A DNA stretch of 27,813 bases. Origin: an uncultured Panacagrimonas sp. (GTDB lineage: Bacteria > Pseudomonadota > Gammaproteobacteria > Nevskiales > Nevskiaceae). Each line of letters opens with the position of its first letter. Positions within the stretch are counted from its first letter, which is position 1. Positions 18,587 through 25,910 of this stretch are shown piece by piece. The notes under the pieces are model-generated. The model ran no database searches and was not told the origin of the DNA. It worked only from the letters and a program-made list of their open reading frames with translations. The position numbers and the translations under genes were made by a program. The DNA lies in NCBI GenBank assembly GCA_946481265.1, contig CAMLNE010000008.1, positions 1 to 27,813 on the forward strand, written 5' to 3'.

Positions 18587-20038
18587 TCAGACGAGCTTCA
18601 TCATCAGATCGATGATCTTCTGCGTCCAGGACCTGTGCGGCAGGAAGAACATGCGGGCCAGCATCACGCGCGTGCGCACCACCGCGCGCTCGTGCGAGAA
18701 GGCGCGAAAGCCGTACTCGCCATGCGCGCTGCCGATGCCGGAATTGTTCACGCCACCGAACGGCAGGTTGCCGTGCAGGAACTGCACGACCGCGTGATTG
18801 ATGCATGCGCCGCCCGAACTGGTGCGCTTCATGACGGCCTCGATGTTGGCCTGGTTGCGGCTCCACACGTACAGCGCCAGCGGTTTCTCCATGGCGTTGA
18901 TCCGGCCGATGACCTCGTCGAGGTTGGTGAACGGGATGATCGGCAGCAGCGGCCCGAAGATCTCCTCCTCCATGATCCGGGCATCGGGCGGAATGTCGGT
19001 GAGCAGCGTCGGGGCGATGAAGCATTCCCCGGTGTCCACCGCGTCACCGGTCAGGACCTTCGCCCCGCGCGCCTTGGCGTCTTCCAGCAAGCCGTTGATG
19101 CGCTCGGTATGGCGCTGGTTGACCACGCGCGCGAGCATCGGCGAGCGCTGTGATGCGGCCCCTTCGCCATAGGCATTGGCGATGTATTCCTTCACCAGGC
19201 GCACGAACTCGTCCTTCACCGCGGCATGCACGTAGACATGGTCGGGTGCGATGCAGGTCTGGCCGTTGTTGGTGTACTTGGCCCAGGCGACCGTCTTTGC
19301 CGCGAGAGGGAGGTCGGCGCTCTCGTCGATGATCGTCGGCGACTTGCCGCCCAGCTCGAGCGTGACGCTGGTCAGATGCTTGGCCGCCGCCGCCATCACG
19401 ACCTTGCCGATGGCCGGCGACCCGGTGAAGAAGATGTGGTCGAAGGGCAGGCTGAGCAGCGTCGCGGAAACGCCGGCGTCGCCCTCGAAGATCGCCACCT
19501 CGTCTTCGGCGAAGATCTCGCGCGTGATCTTGACCATCAGCGCCGACAGGTTCGGCGTCATCTCGGACGGCTTGAGGATCGCCGTGTTGCCGGCCGCGAT
19601 GCAGGACACCAGCGGACCGAAGGTCAGATTCACCGGGTAGTTCCACGGCGAGATGATCAGGCAGCGGCCCTTGGGCTCGTACTGCACGTAGCCCTTGGTG
19701 CCGAACATCATCTGCGTGGGCATCACGCCACGGGGCTTCATCCACTTCTTGAGATGTCGACGCGCATCGTTCGCCTCCATCACGATCGGCAGGATCTCGG
19801 TGAGATCCACTTCCGCCGCCGGCTTGCGGAAATCCTTCAGCGCCGCAGCACGGATCGCCTCGCGATGCGCCAGCACCGCGTCGCGCAGGCGGGTGATCTT
19901 GGCCAGGCGCTCGGCCAGGGTCGAGGTCCGAAGGCGAAGTGCGGTCTCACGCTGGCGGTCGAACACGAGCCTGATATCGGCCTCGCTCGCATTGCCGGAA
20001 TCGAGGGCGGACGGCAGGTAGGACACGGCGGTGTTCAT
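18587..20038 (-). CDS. Class-3-like NAD(P)-dependent aldehyde dehydrogenase
   Basis: 483 residues from ATG 20038, with GAGGAG about 8 nt upstream. It oxidises aldehydes to acids. PWNYP (catalytic Asn133), ILKPSE (150s), FFTGSPAIG, ELGGKSP (general base Glu228) and GQTCIAPD (nucleophile Cys262) are in canonical order. EEEIFGPLLPI follows. The short C-terminal class (ALDH3-like) includes fatty and aromatic (coniferyl-type) aldehyde dehydrogenases. The tail FLPHRSWTQKIIDLMMKLV is hydrophobic/basic, as in membrane-associated relatives. Substrate is unknown. An upstream open frame to 20929 overlaps the next gene in another frame and is discarded. Confidence 0.93.
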   Translation of the reverse strand: MNTAVSYLPSALDSGNASEADIRLVFDRQRETALRLRTSTLAERLAKITRLRDAVLAHREAIRAAALKDFRKPAAEVDLTEILPIVMEANDARRHLKKWMKPRGVMPTQMMFGTKGYVQYEPKGRCLIISPWNYPVNLTFGPLVSCIAAGNTAILKPSEMTPNLSALMVKITREIFAEDEVAIFEGDAGVSATLLSLPFDHIFFTGSPAIGKVVMAAAAKHLTSVTLELGGKSPTIIDESADLPLAAKTVAWAKYTNNGQTCIAPDHVYVHAAVKDEFVRLVKEYIANAYGEGAASQRSPMLARVVNQRHTERINGLLEDAKARGAKVLTGDAVDTGECFIAPTLLTDIPPDARIMEEEIFGPLLPIIPFTNLDEVIGRINAMEKPLALYVWSRNQANIEAVMKRTSSGGACINHAVVQFLHGNLPFGGVNNSGIGSAHGEYGFRAFSHERAVVRTRVMLARMFFLPHRSWTQKIIDLMMKLV

Positions 20039-20079
20039 GTTCGGTTTCTCCTCGACAACCACTAGGTGGACCGCAAACT

Positions 20080-20091
20080 GAACGGACGTTC
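20080..20091. promoter_or_regulatory. Candidate repressor operator at the aldehyde dehydrogenase start site
   Basis: GAACG-GA-CGTTC is a perfect 5-bp inverted repeat with a 2-bp centre. It lies directly downstream of a TATACT -10 element and is centred where transcription should begin. GAAC/GTTC half-sites occur in operators of several TetR-type regulators. The repressor is not identified. Confidence 0.4.
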
Positions 20092-20092
20092 G

Positions 20093-20098
20093 AGTATA
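20093..20098 (-). promoter_or_regulatory. -10 element (TATACT) of the aldehyde dehydrogenase gene
   Basis: TATACT on the minus strand, 54 nt upstream of the ATG, differs from TATAAT by one base. No recognisable -35 hexamer lies 16-18 bp further up, so an activator or a relaxed -35 may be needed. Confidence 0.45.
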
Positions 20099-20133
20099 GG
20101 CGCGGGCAGGCAGAGCCCCGCATGGCCCGAGGG

Positions 20134-20913
20134 TCAGAACGCGAGGGTCTCGAGCAACTCGCCGTGCAGTGCCGGAAGGGCGGCCAGCACGCTGGTGGTG
20201 TCCAGTCCCACCGGCCCGCCGCGCAGGTCGGTGAACAGGCCGCCCGCCTCGCGCACGATCACCGTCAGGGCCGCGATGTCCAAAATGTTCACGTCGGATT
20301 CGACCACCGCGTCGAGCTTGCCGCTGGCAAGCAGGTGGTAATGCAGGAAATCGCCGTATCCGCGGATGCGATGCAGGCGCGGGATCAGGTCGCCCAGGCG
20401 GGCCCAGGCCGGTGAGGCGGCCAGGCGTGCAAGATTGCCCGTCGACAGCGTGGCCCTGGCCAGCGTGGCGGTGTCGGCGACCCGGATCGACTGTCCGTCC
20501 AGGTGGGCGCCACGGCCCTTTTCCGCCCAGGCCAGTTCGCCGCGTCCATCGTTCCAGCAGGGCGCGCTGGAGACGCCGAGTACCAGCTCGCCGCGATGCA
20601 TCAGCGCGATCTGCACCGAAAAGACGGGATAGCCGCGAACGAAGGCCTTGGTGCCGTCGATCGGGTCGACCAGCCACAGCCAGTCGGCATCCATGGCGCT
20701 GCGACCCGTCTCCTCGCCGAAGAAGCCGTGGTCGGGAAAACGCGAGGACAGCAGCTCGCGGATCGCCTTTTCGGCGGCCACGTCCACCTCGGTCACCGGG
20801 CTGGCATCCGCCTTGTAGTCGACCGCGAAATTTCCGCGGTAGGCCTTGCGGATGATGTCGCCGGCGGCCTCGGCCGCGGCGAGGGCGGCCTGCAGATGCG
20901 GGCTCTGGGTCAT
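20134..20913 (-). CDS. Inositol monophosphatase-family phosphatase (histidinol-phosphatase HisN-like)
   Basis: 259 residues from ATG 20913. It has the metal-dependent phosphatase fold: Glu67-Glu68 in FFGEETG, the signature DPIDGT at residues 83-88, and a late metal ligand at Asp212 (NILDIAAL). The stretch WLVDPIDGTKAFVRGYPVFSVQIAL is closest to HisN-type histidinol phosphatases. SuhB-like inositol phosphatase or CysQ-like nucleotidase remain possible. The usual W of the WDxAA motif is L here. An in-frame ATG at 20943 would add 10 residues; I prefer 20913, as family N-termini usually begin near there. It is divergent from folB. Confidence 0.88.
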   Translation of the reverse strand: MTQSPHLQAALAAAEAAGDIIRKAYRGNFAVDYKADASPVTEVDVAAEKAIRELLSSRFPDHGFFGEETGRSAMDADWLWLVDPIDGTKAFVRGYPVFSVQIALMHRGELVLGVSSAPCWNDGRGELAWAEKGRGAHLDGQSIRVADTATLARATLSTGNLARLAASPAWARLGDLIPRLHRIRGYGDFLHYHLLASGKLDAVVESDVNILDIAALTVIVREAGGLFTDLRGGPVGLDTTSVLAALPALHGELLETLAF

Positions 20914-20990
20914 GTCGACGGGCAGGCAAAAACGGGCCGGCATCGTAGACCCGCGAGGCGTGGGGCGGAAGCCCGGCGCGGGAAGCCGCC

Positions 20991-20996
20991 TAGAAT
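20991..20996 (+). promoter_or_regulatory. -10 element (TAGAAT) six bases before folB ATG
   Basis: TAGAAT ends only 6 nt before the folB start codon, so transcription would begin at or next to the A of ATG. No ribosome-binding sequence is present in the gap. This is the arrangement of a leaderless gene. Confidence 0.4.
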
Positions 20997-21002
20997 GCAC
21001 GG

Positions 21003-21377
21003 ATGGACAAGATCTTCATCCGCGGGCTCAAGGTCGAGACGATCATCGGCATCTACGACTGGGAACGCAGCCTGGTGCGCCCGCTGATCTTCGACCTCGA
21101 ACTCGGGTTCGATACACGCGAGGCGGCCGCCTCCGACCGCATGCGCGACTCCATCGATTACGCGGCGGTCGGCGACACCATTCGCGAGATCGCCCTCGCG
21201 CTCAAGCCCGAGCTGCTGGAGACCCTGGCCGAGAAGATCGCCCGCAGCCTGTTCGATCGCTTCCCCGTACTCAGCGTCAGGCTGTCCATCGACAAGCCCG
21301 GCGCGATCCCGGACGTCAAAGGTGTCGGCGTGGAGATCGAACGACGTCGCGAGGACTACGCCGCCTGCGGGCGCTGA
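21003..21377 (+). CDS. folB: Dihydroneopterin aldolase
   Basis: 124 residues. FolB converts 7,8-dihydroneopterin to 6-hydroxymethyl-7,8-dihydropterin and glycolaldehyde in folate synthesis. Family motifs are clear: the N-terminal FIRGLKVETIIGIYDWERS with the catalytic-type Glu21, SIDYAAVGDTI, ETLAEKIARSLFDRFP, and the Lys98-containing SIDKPGAIPD. The length is typical. There is no ribosome-binding site, and a -10 box abuts the start, so the mRNA may be leaderless. The 3' end overlaps the convergent gmhB by 22 bp. Confidence 0.95.
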   Translation: MDKIFIRGLKVETIIGIYDWERSLVRPLIFDLELGFDTREAAASDRMRDSIDYAAVGDTIREIALALKPELLETLAEKIARSLFDRFPVLSVRLSIDKPGAIPDVKGVGVEIERRREDYAACGR

Positions 21378-21922
21378 TCGGGCACGGCGAGCAGCTCCGA
21401 AGCGAAACGCGCCAGGTCGTCGTAGACGGGCACCCCGGCGGCTTCGGGACCCGTTTCGGTGCGACGCCCCTTCCCGGTGCGCACCAAGATGGGGCGTGCG
21501 CCCGCGGCGCGGGCCGCCTGGAAGTCCGCCACGGTGTCGCCGACGAAGGGCACCCCATCGAGGCTGATCTGGAGGCGCCGGGCGAGGTCCTGGAGCATGC
21601 CGGGATTGGGTTTGCGCATCCCGGTCGCCGCCCGCGGATGTTCGGGTGCGAATGCAATGCCCTCGATCTGTCCGCCCAGGGCGGCCACCGCCTGCTGCAG
21701 CCGGGAATGGATCGCGAACAGTGCGTCGTAATCGAACAGGCCACGCCCGATGCCGGACTGGTTGGACGCGATGAACACCCGCCATCCCGCCTGCGACAGC
21801 CGCGCGATGGCTTCCAGCGAGCCGGGGATCGGGATCCATTCGGCCACGGACTTGATGTACGCGTCCGAGTCCTCGTTGATGACGCCGTCCCGATCCAGGA
21901 TGAGCAGCTTCGCGGCGGTCAT
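21356..21922 (-). CDS. gmhB: D-glycero-D-manno-heptose 1,7-bisphosphate 7-phosphatase (HAD family)
   Basis: 188 residues from ATG 21922, 11 nt after the glyS stop, so probably coupled to glyS. GmhB removes the 7-phosphate of heptose bisphosphate on the way to ADP-heptose for the lipopolysaccharide core. HAD motifs are LDRDGVIN (Asp10, Asp12), SNQSGIGRG (53-61), RKPNPGML (lysine motif, 103-110) and VGDTVADFQAA (127-137). The loop at 91-105 lacks the Cys/His zinc ligands of E. coli GmhB. The position next to glyS is common in gammaproteobacteria. The identity as GmhB rather than another HAD phosphatase is therefore probable but not certain. Confidence 0.87.
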   Translation of the reverse strand: MTAAKLLILDRDGVINEDSDAYIKSVAEWIPIPGSLEAIARLSQAGWRVFIASNQSGIGRGLFDYDALFAIHSRLQQAVAALGGQIEGIAFAPEHPRAATGMRKPNPGMLQDLARRLQISLDGVPFVGDTVADFQAARAAGARPILVRTGKGRRTETGPEAAGVPVYDDLARFASELLAVPDQRPQAA

Positions 21923-21933
21923 GGCCGGAGGAA

Positions 21934-24051
21934 TCAGCCGGGCAGGCAGGACAGGTCGGCGACGTCGCGGCACATCGCGTCGAGCTCGCGCAGCAGCGCG
22001 AGGCGGTTGGCGCGTACCACGGCGTCATCGGCATTGACCATCACGCCCTCGAAGAACGCGTCCACCGGCGCGCGCAGCGAGGCCAGATCCACCAGCTTCT
22101 CGGTGTAGTCCGTCGTCCCGCCGTTGCGCGCGCCCAGCGCCTTCATGGCCTCGAACAGCTGCGTCTCGGCCGCGTGCTGGAACTTCGACGGATCGATCGC
22201 CGCCTCCACCGTACCCGCCTGGCGCAGGATGTTGCGGATGCGCTTGTGAGCCGCCGCCAGGTTGGCCGCGGCCTCGAGCGCGACGAAATCATGCACCGCC
22301 AGCACGCGGCGCTGGACGTCGAGCGGCTGCCGGATGTCGAGCGCGCGGACCGCCTCGAAGGTCTCCGTGGCGATGACGCGACCCGCGTGGGTCTGGCCGA
22401 CCAGCCAGGCACGCAGGCGCTCCATCACGAACTCGAACAGTTCGGCGACCACCCCGGCGTCGCGCTTGCCGGCGGGCTGCAGGTCCACCGCCTCGGCGAG
22501 CTGGGTGCGCAGGTCCAGCGGCAGCGCGCCCTCGATGCAGATGCGCAGCGCGCCGAGTGCGGCCCGCCGCAGGGCGAAGGGATCCTTGCTCGCGGTCGGC
22601 TTCTGGCCGATGGCGAAGATGCCGGCCAGCGTGTCCAGCTTGTCCGCCAGGGCGACGTACTGACCGGCGCGGCTGGAAGGGATCGGGGTGCCGTGCTGGG
22701 TCGGCAGGTAATGCTCGCGGATGGCCAGGCTCACCTCGGGATGCTCCCGAGAGGCGGCCGCGTAATAGCCGCCCATCAGTCCCTGCAGTTCCGGGAACTC
22801 GTAGACGAGCTTGGTCACCAAGTCGGCCTTGCACAGCTGCGCCGCGCGCGAGGCCCACTCCTCGAAGCGCAGCGCGTCGCGGTCGGCGCAGCCGGTCTGC
22901 CCGGGCGGCAGGTCGTGGCTGGCGACCGTCCCGGCGATGCCGCGGACGAGGGAGACGATGCGCTCGACCTTGGCGCCGATCGATCCCAGGTCCTTCTGGA
23001 AGGTCACCGCGTCGAGCCGCGCAGCGTAGTCCGCCAGCGGCATCCGGATGTCCTGCTGCCAGAAGAACAGCGCGTCGGTCAGGCGCGGGCGCACCACGCG
23101 CTCATTGCCCGCGATCACCTGCGCGACGTCGCGCGATTCGATGTTCGAGATCGTGATGAAGTGGTGGGTCAGCCGCGTCAGCGCGCTGTCCGAGAACACC
23201 GTGAAGTAGCGCTGATTGGTTTCGACCGTGGCCACGATCACCTCGGGCGGCAGTTCGAGGAAACGTTCCTCGAAGCGTCCCGCGATCGCCACCGGAAGCT
23301 CGACCAGTGCGGTCACCTCGTCCAGCAGCTCGTCGGTGATGCGTGCATGACCGCCCAGGGCCGCGGCCTGCGCCTCGATCTGCGAGCGGATCTCGGCCTT
23401 GCGCAAGGCGGCGTCCGCCCAGACCCGCGCGGCGAGCAGGGCATCCGGATACTGGGCGGCGCGCTTCAGCGGCAGCGGTTCGGGCGCGTGGAAGCGATGG
23501 CCGTAGGTGACGCGCTCCGCCTGCAGCCCGAAAGCCTGCAGCGCGATCACGTCCTCGCCGAACAGGCAGCACAGCCATTCCACCGGGCGCACGAAGGTGG
23601 CGTCATTCGAGCCCCAGCGCATGCGCTTGGGCACAAGCTCGTCCATCTGCCGCAGCGTGTCCTGGAAGATCTCGCCGACCAGTTCCGGTGTGGGACGGCC
23701 CGGCGCGGTGCGGGCGAAATGGAGCTTGCCGTCCTTCTGGCCGAGCGCGGCGAAGTCCACGCCACAGGACTTGGCGAAGCCGAGCGCGGCCGGCGTGGGC
23801 TGCCCGTTCTTGAGCGCGGCGGCCAGGGCCGGGCCCAGGCGCTCCACGGTCTGGTCGGGCTGCTGCTGCGCCACGTCGCGGATCAGGACCGCGATGCGCC
23901 GCGGCGTGGCGAAGACCGAGGACGTCCCGGCCGTCACGCCGCGCCGGGACAGACCCTCGACCATGCCGCGCCCGAGCGCCGTCGACAGCGGGGAGACGAA
24001 CCGCGCCGGCAGGTCTTCGCAGCCGATTTCGAGAAGCAGGTCGCGGGTCAT
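21934..24051 (-). CDS. glyS: Glycine-tRNA ligase beta subunit
   Basis: 705 residues, the usual beta-subunit length. With GlyQ it forms the alpha2beta2 glycyl-tRNA synthetase that charges tRNA-Gly; the beta chain mainly binds tRNA. It begins MTRDLLLEIGCEDLPARFVSP, a near-invariant family start, and includes KRMRWGSNDATFVRPVEWL, GHRFHAPEPL, an HD-like FQKDLGSIGAKVERIV block and a helical anticodon-binding-type C-terminus (FFEGVMVNADDAVVRANRLALL). The ATG follows an AAGAGA ribosome-type sequence. Unusually, three other genes lie between it and glyQ. Confidence 0.97.
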   Translation of the reverse strand: MTRDLLLEIGCEDLPARFVSPLSTALGRGMVEGLSRRGVTAGTSSVFATPRRIAVLIRDVAQQQPDQTVERLGPALAAALKNGQPTPAALGFAKSCGVDFAALGQKDGKLHFARTAPGRPTPELVGEIFQDTLRQMDELVPKRMRWGSNDATFVRPVEWLCCLFGEDVIALQAFGLQAERVTYGHRFHAPEPLPLKRAAQYPDALLAARVWADAALRKAEIRSQIEAQAAALGGHARITDELLDEVTALVELPVAIAGRFEERFLELPPEVIVATVETNQRYFTVFSDSALTRLTHHFITISNIESRDVAQVIAGNERVVRPRLTDALFFWQQDIRMPLADYAARLDAVTFQKDLGSIGAKVERIVSLVRGIAGTVASHDLPPGQTGCADRDALRFEEWASRAAQLCKADLVTKLVYEFPELQGLMGGYYAAASREHPEVSLAIREHYLPTQHGTPIPSSRAGQYVALADKLDTLAGIFAIGQKPTASKDPFALRRAALGALRICIEGALPLDLRTQLAEAVDLQPAGKRDAGVVAELFEFVMERLRAWLVGQTHAGRVIATETFEAVRALDIRQPLDVQRRVLAVHDFVALEAAANLAAAHKRIRNILRQAGTVEAAIDPSKFQHAAETQLFEAMKALGARNGGTTDYTEKLVDLASLRAPVDAFFEGVMVNADDAVVRANRLALLRELDAMCRDVADLSCLPG

Positions 24052-24226
24052 TCTCTTGGTGCGTCCGTGAAAAAGACGGTCATTGTCCCGTAAGCGCGGC
24101 GACCCGCCAAACCGGGGGCCGCTGCGCGCCGCGTCGCATCTGCCCGCTCGGACAGGCCGCTACGCGCACACCTGCCGGGCCTTGCCTGCTCGTGGAAACG
24201 GTCGTCCGGCGGTGTCCGGCCGCAGA

Positions 24227-24254
24227 TCAGTCCGGGTACGTCAGTCCAGGTACT
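24227..24254. repeat. 14-bp imperfect tandem duplication over the hydrolase stop codon
   Basis: TCAGTCCGGGTACG (24227-24240) is followed directly by TCAGTCCAGGTACT (24241-24254), identical at 12 of 14 positions. The second copy carries the last codons and stop of the metallo-hydrolase gene; the first lies just past the stop. Confidence 0.6.
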
Positions 24255-25107
24255 TGGGAAACGGGGGCAGGGCGTCCAGATCCTCCTGGACGTGCTGCAC
24301 GTAGAAGCGCGCCTTGCGGTTCTTCACGATCTTCTCGATGCGGTCGAAGGACGCCAGCGTGTCGGCCCGATCGGTGTTGAAGAGCGGCACGCGACGTTCC
24401 TTGCGGTTGTCGTGGGTGTGGTACAGATCGCCCGACAGCACCACCGGCCCGGCCTTGGCCAGGGTCAGCAGCAGCACCTGGTGTCCCGGCGTGTGTCCCG
24501 GGGCGGACAGGATCCGCACGCTGCCGTCACCGAACACGTCGCGATCCCCGTAGAGAAGTTCGAGCTTCGCGCTCTGGTGTGCGGAGATCAGCGCCGGATC
24601 CATGCCGGCCGAGGGCGGATCCCCCAGCGCGGCGTCGAGATCCGCCTTGTTCATCAGCCAGGTCGACTGGCCGAACAGGTTGGCGTTGCCGGCATGGTCG
24701 AAGTGCAGGTGCGAAAACGCGAGGAAAGTGACGTCGGCCGGGGCGACCCCGATCTGCGCCAGCTGCTGCGCCAGCGGCGTCTTCACCGACATGTGGAAAT
24801 TGCCACCCATCGCATCGACACCCTCGGGCGACTGCGCGATCTGATCGCTCAGGCCCGTGTCCCACATCAGCATGCCCTTGGGATGGCGGATCAGGTAGCA
24901 GGCGGACACCGTGCTGAGCGGCTTGCCGTCGTACTCGCCGGTATCGGAGAACATCGCGGCATCCTTGATCCGCACCTGGCCGCAGTCCATCGCGTAGAGG
25001 CGCAGCTCGCCGACCGGTTCGACCGCGTGGGCGGATCCTCCCAGCAGCCAGCCGAGTGCGAGCGCCAGGGCGGCGCGCGGAAATGACGAGCGGATCGGTC
25101 CTTTCAT
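24241..25107 (-). CDS. Exported metallo-beta-lactamase-fold hydrolase (N-acyl homoserine lactonase-like)
   Basis: 288 residues from ATG 25107, with GGAG 9 nt upstream. Residues 1-28 form a clear signal peptide ending SAHA, so the enzyme is periplasmic or secreted. The metal-binding motif HLHFDH is at residues 133-138; later GHTPGHQ, SGDLYHT and the YVQH segment can complete a two-metal site. The spacing and the motif SHLHFDHAGN resemble AttM/AiiA-type lactonases, which open acyl-homoserine lactone rings, but many relatives act on other substrates. It lies inside the glyQ-glyS interval with GST and an unknown gene. Quorum-quenching activity is a hypothesis only. Confidence 0.88.
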   Translation of the reverse strand: MKGPIRSSFPRAALALALGWLLGGSAHAVEPVGELRLYAMDCGQVRIKDAAMFSDTGEYDGKPLSTVSACYLIRHPKGMLMWDTGLSDQIAQSPEGVDAMGGNFHMSVKTPLAQQLAQIGVAPADVTFLAFSHLHFDHAGNANLFGQSTWLMNKADLDAALGDPPSAGMDPALISAHQSAKLELLYGDRDVFGDGSVRILSAPGHTPGHQVLLLTLAKAGPVVLSGDLYHTHDNRKERRVPLFNTDRADTLASFDRIEKIVKNRKARFYVQHVQEDLDALPPFPKYLD

Positions 25108-25178
25108 TCTTGATTCTCCGTGGACGGTGTGTCGGCTGCGGCTGCGGACGATAAGCCAGGGGCGGCGTCCGGGAAACA

Positions 25179-25808
25179 CTAGCTTCCCGGCGCGAAGAAC
25201 GGCTGGTGAAATTCGCGGAAGGCCGGCAGGGCCTCGCCGCGTGCCGTGCGCCCGGCCAAGGCCGGGTGGCGCGCGGACGGCAGCTGCAGGGCTTCGTGCA
25301 GGAAGGTGGAAACCGCGGTCAGGGTGATGTCGGCCTGGCTGATGCGGTCGCCGAGCAGCCATTGGTCCTTGCGTTGCGCGCAACGGCGGTCGAGCTCGGC
25401 CAGCCCCGCCTCCATCTGCGTGCGACAGCGCGCCACCCAGGGCTCGTGACGCTTCCCGGCCGGGCGGAACGCCCGCTCGTAGAGCTGTGCCACCCCCTTG
25501 TCGGCAGCGCCCGTGGCGATCGCCATCAGCTGCAGGGCCCAGCGACGCTCGGGACCGTGCGCCGGCAGCAGGGCCCGCTGCGGGCCGGCCGTTTCGTCGA
25601 TCCAGTCCAGGATCGCGGCGGAATCGGCCAGCGCCTCGCCGTCATCCAGCACCAGGGTGGGTACCCGGCCGAGCGGGTTGTAGTCGCGGATGCGATCGAA
25701 GTCGCTGCCCACGGACCAGTTGCGATGCTCGAAGGAAAATCCGAGCAGGCGCAGGCTCACCGCCACGCGGCGCACGTAGGGCGAATCGAACATGCCGATC
25801 AGGATCAC
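25179..25808 (-). CDS. Glutathione S-transferase-family protein
   Basis: 209 residues from GTG 25808, preceded by a strong GGAGGA site 5 nt upstream. The N-terminal thioredoxin-fold domain shows MFDSPYVRRVAVSLRLLG (probable catalytic Ser), NPLGRVPTLVLDDGEAL and the DSAAILDWID glutathione-binding segment. A helical C-terminal domain follows (ISQADITLTAVSTFL). Bacterial proteins of this type conjugate or reduce electrophiles with glutathione. No substrate can be named. The longer open frame up to 25901 has no good start. It is codirectional with the hydrolase downstream. Confidence 0.9.
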   Translation of the reverse strand: MILIGMFDSPYVRRVAVSLRLLGFSFEHRNWSVGSDFDRIRDYNPLGRVPTLVLDDGEALADSAAILDWIDETAGPQRALLPAHGPERRWALQLMAIATGAADKGVAQLYERAFRPAGKRHEPWVARCRTQMEAGLAELDRRCAQRKDQWLLGDRISQADITLTAVSTFLHEALQLPSARHPALAGRTARGEALPAFREFHQPFFAPGS

Positions 25809-25910
25809 GCGTTCCTCCAGGCCTGCTGGCGAGCCGGCGCCGCGGCGTGTCCGGGAAGGCCCTGGGCGCGCCGCCCGCGGCGCTTCCCCCGGAGCTTCCA
25901 CGGCGTTTCT

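Noticed and set aside
18587..20929. A 780-codon protein fusing the aldehyde dehydrogenase with the upstream phosphatase region.
   Set aside because: The upstream part runs in a different frame from the phosphatase gene. The dehydrogenase has its own ribosome site and ATG at 20038.
22174..24093. A 639-codon plus-strand frame opposite glyS.
   Set aside because: Arg/His/Gln/Asp-rich antisense shadow of a conserved 705-residue GlyS.
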